A DNA stretch of 64,000 nt from Solen grandis. Its lineage: Eukaryota > Mollusca > Bivalvia > Adapedonta > Solenidae. The DNA is taken from positions 36,522,469 through 36,586,468 of the forward strand of contig CM037789.1 of the NCBI GenBank assembly GCA_021229015.1, read 5' to 3'. This document shows, in pieces, positions 36,513 through 48,815 of the stretch. The first letter of the stretch is position 1. Every line of letters begins with the position of its first letter. The notes under the pieces are model-generated. The model had not been told where the DNA came from and searched no databases. It saw only the letters and a list, made by a program, of their open reading frames with translations. Position numbers and translations under genes: made by a program.

Positions 36513-39004
36513 TTATTTTTATTCTTCTTATTCTTTTTTTCTTCCTCTTGTATTTGTGTTAATTTCGATGTGTTGCCAATGGCCAAGAACAATGAAAATT
36601 TTATGGCATATATTTCAAACCATGAGCTTTCGAATACACTGAATTTCATATTCATATGACGTCATATAACGTCAGATTTGACGTCAGGTGAAAAAGTTTG
36701 TACGCGGTCTACAGCCATTATTTCTGGGCTGATTTTCACCAAAATTTCACAGAATGCGTATGTTAGGCTTTAGTTGTGCCTTCCGGTGTCCGTTTTTCAA
36801 AATTAAAAAAGGCAATGATTCTATGGCGAGTCAAAGATTCGAACCATTGACGTCAAATTTCAAATGCGTATAAAATCGCTTACAGATGAGCTAGAAAGAT
36901 GATATTTGGACAGGGTATAAGTCATTAGGTTTCCTTTTTATTCTCAGAAGATGAATGTCGTATGACGTCATATGACGTCATGAGGTGAGAAGTAATTTCT
37001 AAATTTTACGTGTTAATTTTTATATGTTGAAAACGTCCGAGCACCTTAATAGCATATGCTTCCGATAAAACATTTTTCATTTCAATCATTTCCATTTGTC
37101 TATGACGTGTTTTGACGCCAAACTTGACGTCGTCTTAAAATATTTATACGCTGTCTACAGCCATTTTTTCTGGGCCGATTTTCACCAAAAATTCACAGAA
37201 TGTGTATGTTAGGCTCTAGTTGTGCCTTCCGGTGTCCGTTTTTCAAAATTTAAAAAGGCAATGGTTCTATGGCGAGTCAAAGATTCGAACCATTGACGTC
37301 AAATTTCAAATGCGTATAAAATCGCTTCCAGATGAGCTAGAAAGCTAATATTTGAATAGGCTATTAGTCTCTAAGATTTCTTTCGATACTGAGAGAATGA
37401 ACTTCATTTGACGTCATATGACGTCATGAGGTGAAAAGAAATTTCCAATTATTACATGTTAAATTCTATATGTTGGAAACGTCCGAGCACCTTGAAAATC
37501 CAATAGCTTAAGTTTCAGATAAAACATTTTGCATTTCGATGATTTTTATCTGACTATGACGTGTCTTGACGTCAAACTTGACGTCGTCTTAAAATGTTTG
37601 TACGCGGCCTACAGCCATTATTTCTGGACCAATTTTCATCACAATTTCACAGTATGTGTATGTTAGGCTTTCGTTGTGCATCCTTGTCCGTTTTTCAAAA
37701 TTCGAAAAATCAATGATTTTATGGCGAATCCAAGATTCGAACTTTTGACGTCAAATTTCAAATGCGTATAAAATCGCTTCCAGATAAGCTAGAAAGCTTA
37801 TATTTGGGAAGTATATAAGTCTCCATGTCTGCTTTATATTCTATGAAGATGAACGTCATTTGACGTCAGATGACGTCATAAGGACAAAAAGAATTTCTGA
37901 TATATACGCGTTAATTCAAATATGTTGTTAACTTCACAGGACCATGGAAATTTAATGGTTTATACATCAATCCATGAGCTTTAGAATGCAATGTATTCCA
38001 TAATAATGTAACGTTATATCACGTAAGATTTGATATCAGGGCAAAAAGGTTTTACACCGTGTATAGCCATTATATTTGGACCGATTTTCATTAACATTTC
38101 ACAGAATGTATATGTAACGCTCTTGTTGTGTATTCCTTGTCCGTTTTTCCAAATTCGAAAAGGCAATGGTTCTATGGCGAATCCAAGTTTTGAACCATTG
38201 ACGTCAAATTTCAAATACGTATAAAATCGCTTTCAGATGATTTATAAAGTGGATATTTGGACTGAATATTAGTCTTTTAGACTTATTTCTATTATGTGAG
38301 GATTGTCGTCATTTGACGTCATAAGGTCAAAAAGAATGTTTGATATCTAAGCGTTAATTTCTATATGTTGCAAAGTTCCAATGGGGCATGAAAAATTTAC
38401 TTGATATATTTAAAATACTTAATATTTCATTTCATTGATTTTCTTATGCCTATGACGTCATATGACACCAAACTTGACATTGTCTACATAAGTTTGTACG
38501 CGGTCTACAGCCATTATTTCATGACGGATTTTCATCAAAATTTCACAGAATGTGTATGTTACGCTTTAGATGTGCCAACCGTCTCCGTTTTACCAAATAT
38601 GAAAAAGTAAGGATTTTGTGGGCATCCTTACTTTCGTTTTCAAAATATTGAAAACCAAATTTTTAGATTTCCATAGGCCAGACGTCATTTGACGTAATAG
38701 GATTATAATGTTTTCATTTCTGGTGCAATAAATTCAATGTTATCCGAATGGTCCAGAATTACAAAAATATAATAGCATATGTTAAATATGCTGAATTTTC
38801 ATATGCAATAATATTCTTATTCATATGACATCAGAATAGACGTCAGATCAAAAAGTTTGTAAGCACTCTATAGACATTATGAATTGATGAATTCGTCTAG
38901 AAACCTAATATTTTCTGCGTATTCCATATCAATAATTTTCAGTTTGATTGAGATTTTAACGGTTTGCAGAAAGTCCTATCGTTTGCCGTGCAAATGAAAT
39001 CTAG
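36513..39004 (+). mobile_element. Array unit 2 (lacks 5' hairpin)
   Basis: Begins directly in the TTATT/TTC tract after unit 1. Five core monomers have 'tacagcc'/'tatagcc' anchors at about 36712, 37157, 37611, 38063 and 38509. It ends with hairpin CGTTTGC/GCAAATG, then AAATCTAG at 38997-39004. Confidence 0.7.
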
Positions 39005-41079
39005 TTCTTATTCTTCTTATTCTTTTTTCTTCCTCTTGTATTTGTGTTAATTTCGATGGGTTGCCAATGGCCCAGAACAATGAAAATTTTATGGCATATA
39101 TTTCAAACCATGAGCTTTCGAATGAAATGAATTTCATATTCATATGACGTCATATAACGTCAGATTTGACGTCAGGTGTAAAAGTTTGTACGCGGTCTAC
39201 AGCCATTATTGCTGGGCCGATTTTCATAAAATTTTACAGAATGTGTATGTTAGGCTCTAGTTGTGCCTTCCGGTGTCCGTTTTTCAAAATTCGAAAAGGC
39301 AATGGTTCTATGGCGAATCCAAGATTCGAACCATTGACGTCAAATTTCAAATGCGTATAAAATCGGTTACAAATGAGCTAGAGAGCTGATATTAGGTCAG
39401 AATATAAGTCTCAAAAGTTACTTTACATTCTCTGAAGATGAACGTCATACGACGTCATATGACGTCATGAGGTGAAAGGTAATTTCTAAATTTTACGTGT
39501 TAATTTTTATATGTTTTACACGTCCGAGCACCTTGAAAATTAAATAGCATATGCTTCAGATAGAACATTTTGCATTTCAATAATTTTCATTTGACTGTGA
39601 CGTGTTTTGACGTCAAACTTGACGTCGTCTAAAAATGTTTGTACGCGGACTACAGCCATTATTTCTGGGCCGATTTTCATCAAAATTTCACAGAATGCGT
39701 ATGTTAGGCTCTAGTTGTGCCTTCCGGTGTCCGTTTTTCAAAATTCGAAAACGCAATAGTTCTATTTCGAATAAGATTACATGAGACAATGTTTCTTTAC
39801 ATTCTCTGAAGATGAACGTCATAGGACGTCATAGACGTCATGAGGTGAAAGGAATTTCTAATTTTTACGCTTAACTTTTATATGTTGTTCACGTCCGAGC
39901 ACCTTGAAAATTTAATAGCATATGCTTCAGATAGAACTGTTTGCATTTCAATAATTTTATTCAATTTGGGTTTTGAAATTAAAAAATTTGTACGCGGTCC
40001 CTTATTTCTGGCCGATTTTCATAAATTTCACAGAATGTGTATGTTAGAGTCTTGTTGTATATTCCGGTGTCCTTTTTTCTAAATTCGAAAAGGCAAAAGT
40101 TTTATGGCGGATCCAAGATTCGAACCATTGACGTCAAATTTCAAATACGTATAAAATCGTTTCCAGATGAGTTAGAAATCTAATATTTGGATAGTATATA
40201 AGTCTCCAAGAGTGCTTTTTATTCTATGAAGATGAACGTCATATGACGTCATAAGGTCAAAAATAATTTGATATATACGCGTTAATTTAAATATGTTTTT
40301 AACTTCCCAGGACCATGGCAATCTAATGGTATATACATCAATCCTTGTGCTTTAGAATGCAATGTAATTCATATTAATGTGACGTTATATCACGTCAGAT
40401 TTGACGTCAGGACAAAAAGGTTTTACGCGGTGTACAGCCATTATTTTTGGACCGATTTTCATCAAAATTTCATAGAATGTATATGTAACGCTCTATATGT
40501 GTATCCCGGGTCCCTTTTTACAAATTCGAAAAAGCAGTGGTTCTATGGCGAATCCAAGTTATATAATAATTATTCATATTCTGTGTGGATTAACGTCATT
40601 TGACGTCATAAGGTCAAAATGAATGTTAATATATCTACGCATTAATTTCTATATGTTGCAAAGTTGCAAGGAGCATGAAAAAATTACTTGATATATTTAA
40701 GATACTTAATATTTCATTTCATTGATTTTCTTATGCCTATGACGTCATATGACATCAAACTTGACGTTGTCTACACAAGCTTTTACGCGGTCTACAGCAG
40801 TTATTACAGGATGAAATTCGAATTCTAAGCATTTTAAATAAATTTGATTTGTAACACAGAATATAAAAAATAGTCCAAGTTAAATAAATCGATATAAAAA
40901 AAATGATTTTCAGTGGATTTTGCCATATCCTCCAAGTTAAACGGTTTATTTTTCAAAGTTTATTTAAGTGTTGGCCATACAAAAGCAAGTTAAAGGCTGG
41001 AATTTCATATCCTTTTTTTTTTTTTTTAATTTAAATGTAGCAGAAAGTCCTATCATTCGTATCAACGAATGAAATCTAG
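39005..41079 (+). mobile_element. Array unit 3 (lacks 5' hairpin)
   Basis: Closely similar to unit 2 but with internal deletions, for example around 39770-39790 and 40550-40570. Ends with hairpin CATTCGT/ACGAATG and CTAG at 41076-41079. Confidence 0.7.
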
Positions 41080-41089
41080 TTATTCTTAT

Positions 41090-41365
41090 TATTAGGACTT
41101 TCTGCCTAAAGCAGAAAGTCCTATTGGGTTTGTTCTGTTTATTATTATTAGGGCTTTCTGCCTCAAGCAGAAAGACCTTTTGGGTTTGTTATGTTTTTTC
41201 TTATTAGGGCTTTCTGCTTTTCGCAGAAAGACCTATTGGGTTTGTTCTGTCTTTTATTATTAGGACTTTCTGCCTACAGGCAGAAAGTCATATTGGGTTT
41301 GTACTGTTTTTTTATTAGGGCTTTCTGCCTAAAGCAGAAAGTCCTATTGGGTTTGTTATGTTTTT
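41090..41365 (+). repeat. 5'-end hairpin minisatellite, five copies
   Basis: Copies start at 41090, 41147, 41202, 41259 and 41313. Several share matched changes in both stem arms (AGGGCTTTCTGC with GCAGAAAGACCT), while loops vary freely. Confidence 0.9.
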
Positions 41366-42864
41366 TCTTATTATTATTATTATTATTATTATTTTTTCAC
41401 CTTTTGAGGTTCAAATTAAAACAGGTTGCCAATAAGCCAGCAGCATGAAATTTTAACACTGATCAGAGTGACTTTGGCCCTTTTGAATGCACTAATTTTC
41501 ATCTTCATATGACGTCATGTGACGTCACAGCTAAAAATAGTGAAAAATGGTGTTCGCGCTCTACAGCCGTCATTTATGGTCAGATTTTCTTCAAATTTTC
41601 ACAGATGGTACATCTTGAAACTAAGGTGTGCATATCCTGTCAGCTAACCGAAATTCCGAAAGACCGAAGTTCTGTGGCTGAAATAAGATTCGAACATAGG
41701 ACCGAAAATTTCATTTTAGGATTAAAGAGCTTCAGGATGAGATAGAAAGTTGAAACTTACACAGATTGCAGTTCTGCAAATTTCTACATATAATTTGAGT
41801 CGTGACGTCATAGACGTTCTGTGACGTCATAAGCATACTTCTTAATTTTTCATTTTATGGCAATGATTTCGACATGATGCCAGTTGCTCAGAAAAATGAA
41901 AATTTCAGAGTTATGACAGCAAAGTATGCGTTTTGAACAAAAGCATCTTCAGCACCCTATGACGTCACATAACGTCAGAGCTAAAAAATAGTTTAAAAAT
42001 GGGTGTTCGCGCTCTACAGCCGTCATTTATGGTCGGATTTTCTTCAAATTTCACAGATGGTACATCATGAAACTAAGGTGTGCATATCCGTCAGCTAACC
42101 GAAATTCCGAAAGACCGAAGTTCTGTGGCTGAAATAAGATTCGAACATAGGATCGAAAATTCCATTTTTACGATTAAAGAGCTTCAGGATGAGATAGAAA
42201 GTTGAAACTTACACCCGTTTGCAGTTCTGCAGAATTTCTAAATAAATTTTGAGTCGTGACGTCAAATGACGTCATGTGAAGTGATAAGCATACTTCTTAA
42301 TTTATTTTAGGGCAATGATTTCGACATGATGCCAGTTGTTCAGAATAATGAAAATTTCAGATTTTGACAGTAAAGAATGCGCTTTTGAACAAAAGCATCT
42401 TCAGCACCCTTTGACGTCATGTGACGTCACAGCTAAAAATAGTGAAAAATGGTGTTCACGCTGTAAAACGGCCATTTATGGTCGGATTTTCTTCAAAATT
42501 TCACAGATGGTACATCTTTAAACTAAGGTGTACCAATCCTGTCAGCTAACCGAAATTCTGAAAGACCGAAGTTCTGTGGCTTAAATAAGATTCGAACATA
42601 GGACCGAAAATTTCATTTTAGGATTAAAGAGTTTCAGGATGAGATAGAAAGTTGAAACTTACACAGTTTGCAGTTCTGCAGAATTTCTTAAAATATTTTG
42701 AGTCGTGACGACATTTGACGTCATGTGACGTCATAAGCATACTTATAATAAGGATTTTCTTCAATATTTGAAGATGGTGTATGTCAGAAAAGGAAATAAG
42801 TATGATCAGGTTTGGCATAGTTAGCAGAAAGCCCTTTCTTTTGTTCAGAACAAAAGGAGTCTAG
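41090..42864 (+). mobile_element. Array unit 4
   Basis: 5' hairpins, a TTA microsatellite near 41370-41395 and three cores of the 'cgctctacagccgtc' type. Ends with hairpin CTTTTGTTC/GAACAAAAG, then GAGT and CTAG at 42861-42864. Confidence 0.7.
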
Positions 42865-44886
42865 TTATTCTTCTTCTTCTTATTCTTTTTTTCTTCCTCT
42901 TATATTTGTGTTAATTTCGAGGTGTTGCCATTGACTCAGAACAATGAAAATTTTATGGCATATATTTCAAACCATGAGCTTTCGGATGCAATGAATTTTA
43001 TATTAATACGACGTCAAATAAAGTCAGATTTGACGTCAGGTGAAAAAGTTTGTACGCCGTCTCAGCCATATTTCTGGACCGATTTTCATCAAAATTTTCA
43101 CAGAATGGTATGCTAGGCTCTAGTTGTGCATCCCTGTGTCCGTTTTTCAAATTCGAAAAGTCCATGGTTCTATAGCGAATCCAAGATTCGAACCAAGGTT
43201 GTAAATTTTTAAATGCTTATAAATCCTGTCCTATTTCAAGAGAAAGTTGATATTTAGTCAGTATATAGTCTCTAGAAATTTTAAAACATTTTGTGAAAAT
43301 AAATGTCATATGACGTCACGTGACGTCATTATATGATAATGTATTTCTAATATTTACAAGAATATTTCTATATGTTAAATTGTCTAAGGGCAATGAAAAT
43401 TTAAGACAAATGCTTCAAACGCTGAATTTTGATTTCTATGATTTTTCATATGCCTATGACGTCATATGACGTCACACTTGAAATATGCAACAAAAGTTTG
43501 TACGCGGTCTACAGCCATTGTTTATGAACGATTTTCATCAAATTTTCACAGAATGTGTATATTAAGTTCTAGTTGTGCATCTCGGTGTCCGTTTTTTTCA
43601 AAATTCGAAAAGTTCCATGGTTCTATAGCGAATTCAAGATTCGAACCAAGTCGTAAATTTTTAAATGCTTATAAAACGGATTTATTTGAGATAGAAAAGT
43701 GATATTTGGTAGTATATAGGTCTCTGGAGTTTTTAAAATTTTGTGAAAATAAAACGTCACATGACGTCACTTGACGTCATTATATGATAATGTATTCTAA
43801 TATTAACAAGAGTATTTCTATATGTTGAAATTGTCGAAGGGCAATAAAATTTAATGACAAATGATTCAGATGCTGAAATTTCTATTTCAATGATTTTCAG
43901 AAGCCTAAGACGTCATATGACGTCACATTTGAAATTGACTACGAAAAGTTTGTACACGGTCCAGAGCCATTATTAAATGGGCCGATTTTTTATCAAATTT
44001 TCACAGAATGTGTATATTACGTTTTATTGTGTATACCGGTGTCCGTTTTTCAAAATTCGAAAAGTCCAAGCATCTATGGCGGATCCAAGATTCGAAACCA
44101 AGGACGTCAATTTTAAATGCTATAAAAAACTGTCCTAATTGAGATAGAAAGTAAAAAATTTTTTGTTCAGTTGTAGGTCTCTGGGTATCAACAAATTATG
44201 TGAAAATAAACGTCATATGACGTCCACGTGACGTCATTTTTATTATTATTATTCTTTTTTTCTTCCTAACTAAAACGCTTATTTAAATATGTTGCAATAG
44301 TCCTAGGACACATGAAATTTTTATGGGTTATTAGTCACGTGAGGAAATTTTGTTTTCATGATGTCAGCAGCCTATGACGTCACATGACGTCACAAGCAAA
44401 AAATAGTGAAAAATGGTGTTCACGCTCTACAGCTGCATTTATAGTCGGATTTTCTTCAAATTTTCACAGATGGTACATCTTGAAAACTAAGGTGTACATA
44501 TCCTGCAGCTTGCGAATTCCAAAAAACCGAAGTTCTGTGGCTGAAGTAATATTCGTACATAAGACCAAAAATTTCATTTTAGATTGAAGAGCTAAGGATG
44601 AGATAGAAAGTTGAAACTTACACAGTTTTTGGAGTTCTGCATAATTTCTACATATATTTTGGTCGTGACGTCATATGATGTCATAAGCATACTAGTACTA
44701 CTGCTACTTATTTTTTTTTTCTTCGTACTAAACGCTTATTTTTCGCGGAATATAATGTCAATTGTTCAGCATGAACATGAAAATACTACCAGAGGTGAGT
44801 CATTACATAAAAAATCTATCTCCTCTTTTTGCAATTAACACAGCTTGCAGAAAGTCCTATCATTCGTTTTTGACGAATGACATCTA
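42865..44886 (+). mobile_element. Array unit 5 (noisy copy of unit 1)
   Basis: Follows unit 1 almost block for block from 33127 onward but lacks many single bases ('cgccgtctcagccat' for 'cgcggtctacagccat'). It is shortened in its second half. Ends at CATTCGT/ACGAATG and CTA near 44884. Confidence 0.65.
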
Positions 44887-46137
44887 TTATTATTCTTTTT
44901 TTTCCAGCCTTTTCATGTTGTTATTTCATTAAGTTGCTGAAAGGTCTAGGAACAAAGAAATCTATCAACAGACACCTGAAGCAATGGCATTTTGGAATAT
45001 ATTATTTTTATCTTCACATGACGTCACATGACGTCAGAACAAAAAATAGCTACCAAAGTTTGTACGCGCTGTACAGCCGTCATTTATGGACGATTGTCAT
45101 GGAATTTTCACAGAAGTTATATATTACGACCTCATTGTGCAGGATTATATAGGTTTGCCAAGATTCGAAAGAACTAAGGTTCTATGGAGAATCCAAGAAT
45201 TCGAACCAAGGACGTCAAATTTCAAATCCATATAAAATCGATTCTAGATGAGATAGAAAGTTGATATTTGGCGAGATTATTATGTCTCTGTGTTTCCTTT
45301 GCATTTTGTAAAGATGAACGTCATTTGACGTATATGAACGTCATCAAGTTGTAAGAAATTTCGATTTCTTGATGTCAATTTACTCATGTTGCAAGGCTCA
45401 TAGCAATGAACATTTAATGTCGTATGTAGGTAATCATGAACTTTTAGAGTCAATGTTAAAATTTCATATGACGTCACATGACGTCAGAACTAAAAATTAG
45501 CTACCAAAGTTTGTACGCGCTGTACAAGCCGTCATTTATGGACGGATTGGCATGGAATTTTCACAGAAGTTATATTACGACCTCAATGTGCAGGTTATAT
45601 AGTTTGTCAAGATTCGAAAATACTAAGGTTCTATGGCGAATCCAAGATTCGAACCAAGGACGTCAAATTTCAAATCCATATAAAAAACGTTTCTAGATGA
45701 GATAGAAAGTTGATATTTGGCGAGATTATACGTCTCTGTGTTTTCCTTTGCATTATGTAAAGATGAACGTCATATGACGTCATTTGACGTCATCAAGTTG
45801 TATAGAATTTCCGATTTCTTGACGTCAATTTACTCATGTTGCAAGGGTTCATAACAATGGAAATTATAAGTCCTTTGTAGTGATCATGTTAATTTTGATC
45901 CAATGTTTAAAATTTTCATATGACGTCACATGACGTCAGAACTAAAAGTACTACCAAAGTTTGTACGCGCTGTACAGCTGTCATTTATGGACGATTGGCA
46001 TGGAATTTTCACAGAAGTTATTATATTACGACTTCATGTGCAGGATTAATAGGTTGCCCAAAATTCGAAAAACACCAGGTTTGTCATGGTTTGCAGTGCA
46101 GAAAGCCCTATCTTTGTTCAAAACAAAAGAAGTCTAG
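44887..46137 (+). mobile_element. Array unit 6
   Basis: Three cores of a distinct subtype ('gtttgtacgcgctgtacagcc'-like, near 45060, 45510 and 45960). Ends with hairpin CTTTGTT/AACAAAAG and CTAG at 46134-46137. Confidence 0.65.
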
Positions 46138-47375
46138 TTATTATTATTATTATTATTATTCTACTTTTTTTCTTCCTTTTGAGGTTCAAATTAGAAACAG
46201 GTTCCAACAAGGCAGCAGCAAAATTTTAACAGTATGCACGTGACTTTGGCGTTTTTTCATTGCAGAATATTTTTTCTTCATGTAGTCACGTGACCCAGGG
46301 TTGAAAAAAGCCCAAAGCCGTACCGTCACAGCCGTCATTTCTTAACCAATTGTTAAATTTTTCACAGAATTAGGATTGGGATTGCTTGCAGGATTATATT
46401 ATTTTGCAACATTCAAAAAGACCAAGGACTATTGCTGAACCAATTTCGAACTTTGGACCTGAAAATTTATTTAAGTATTCGAACACTCAGAAAGCTAAAA
46501 CTCAAATTTGGACGAAATGTGTCTTTCAATTTTTACAGCTCTGAAAAGACTGACGTCTTATGACGTAAAATGGCGTCATGACGCGTTAACAAACTTTTAA
46601 TCCAAAATGTAGGGTTTTTTAGCTCTACATGCCTTTACTTTTGACCGATTTCATAAATTTCAATGAATGTGCAAACAAGCACTCTTTTTACTTCAGTCAC
46701 TTCCTTTCCGGAAAATCGTAAATCAAGTCTATGTCAGTTGATGGGTTTTATTCGGCAAGGTGTATCTCAAAAACGAAAAAGATTCTATAACCGGGGTAAA
46801 CTGTAGGATTTGAAAGACCTTTCGGTGGATATTTAGTTTTTGAAGATCGGGGTTAAATTTTGTTGAGATGACAGAAAGGCGAAAAGGTATTTTAAAACGA
46901 AAATTGAAGCGTATTTAAGAATTTGAGTCAAAAATCATGATTTCTTCAGATTAACACACTGAAAAGTGAAGTGAGTATCTGCAAGGATATTGTTTGGTCA
47001 CTGATTATAACGCATGCAATTAAGCAGAAATTTTAAAACATTCAATAAAATCGGCAAGTTGAGTTTAAGTTAAAATTTTTGCACGAATCCGTACCTACAA
47101 TGTTGCAAAAAGTCCTGAAAATTTTTAGTGATAATCAACAAACATGGCAGTATTCAGTTTTTCGGAAAGGGCTTGTATATAAAATCTAGCTATTGAAGGA
47201 AGGAAGAAGGCGGTTATTGGGGGTTGGTTACCCTTATCCGGACGTTTACGCAGGAAAGAGGCCCGTTTGAAAGGTGAATTGCGATCGTATTTGAGAGAAT
47301 GAGGTGCAATTTAGAATGCAATGGTTCCCAGGACCGATAAGCTTTGCCTTTGTTTAACGGCTTCTTCAAATTTTT
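46138..47375 (+). mobile_element. Array unit 7 (degenerate)
   Basis: Starts with a TTA microsatellite and 'gaggttcaaattagaaacag'. The cores are diverged. A decayed 3' end (GGAAAGGGCTT...ATCTAGCTATT) lies at about 47164-47192. The rest, to 47375, is unassigned. Confidence 0.5.
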
Positions 47376-48815
47376 ATTAGGGCTTTCGCCTCAAGAAAAG
47401 ACCTTTTGGGTTTGTTTTTGTTTTTTCTTATTAGGGCTTTCGCCTAAGAAAAGACCTTAGGGTTTGTTATGTTTTTTCTTCTTCTTCTTCTTCTTATTAT
47501 TTTTTAGGGCTTTCTGCTTTCGCAGAAAGAACCATTGGGTTTGTTCTGTCTTTTATTTTATTAGGGTTTCTCTTTTTCGCAGAAAGACCTATTGGGTTTG
47601 TTTCTGTCTTTTATTATTATTATTCTTTTTTTTTCCAACCTTTTCATGTTTTTTTAATTAAGTTGCTGAAGGTCTAGGCAAAGAAATTCATCAACAGACA
47701 CCTGAAGCAATTGCATTTTTGGAATAAATTATTTTTATCTTCACATACGTCACATACTCAGAACTAAAAAAGTACCAAATTTTTAACCGCTTACAGCCGT
47801 CATTTATGGACGGATTGTCATGGAATTTTCACAGAATTTTTATAAAAGACCTCATTGTGCAGGATTAATAGGTTTGCCAAATTCGAAAGAACTAAGGTTC
47901 TATGGCGGAATCCAAGATTCGAACCAGGACGTCCAAATTTCAAATCCAATAAATCGATTCTAGATGAGTAGAAAGTTGAAATTTGCGGATTAATGCTCTG
48001 TGTTTTCTTTTTCATTTTGAAAGATGAACGTCATGTGAGTCATATGACGCATCAAGTTGTATGAATTTCCGTTTCTTTTATGTCAATTTACCATTTTGTA
48101 AGGTTCATAGACAATGAAAATTCAAGCCTAGTATAGTCAGAACATTTAATTCAATGTTTAAAATTTTCATATACTACATGACTCAGAACTAAAAATAGCT
48201 ACCAAAGTTGTACGGCGTTACACCGCATTTTGGACGGATTGGCATGGAATTTTCCAGAAGTTATATATTACGAAACCTCATTTGCAGGATTAATAGGTTT
48301 GCCAAGATTCGAAAGACAAGTTCTATGGCGAATCCAGATTCGAACCAAGGACGTCAAATTTCAAATCCAAATAAAAAAGTTTTAGGTGAGATAAAAAAAG
48401 TTTTTTTTTGGGCGAGATATACACTCGGGGTTTTTCCTTTGCTTATGTTGAGAAACGTCATATGTCGTAAATGCGTCATCAAGTTGATAGAATTTCCGAT
48501 TTCTTGTGTCTTTTTACTCATGTTTGCAAGGGTTCATAAAAAAAGGAAATTAAAACCCTTTTTGAAGGGATCATGTTAATTTTGATCCAATATTTAAAAT
48601 TTTCATATACGCACATGACGTTCAGAACTAAAAAAAAGCTACCAAAGTTTGTACCGCTGTATAGCCGTCATTTATGGGGATTGGCAGGAATTTTTCACAG
48701 AAGTTTATATTACACTTCATTGTCAGGATTATAATTTGCCAAAATTCAAAAACACCAGTTTGTCAGGTTTGCAGGCAGAAAGCCCTATCTTTGTTCAAAA
48801 CAAAAGAAAGTCTAG
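47376..48815 (+). mobile_element. Array unit 8 with 5' hairpin copies
   Basis: Four damaged 5' hairpin copies at 47376-47610, then noisy copies of the unit 6 type cores. The 3' hairpin CTTTGTT/AACAAAAG is followed by CTAG at 48812-48815. Confidence 0.6.
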
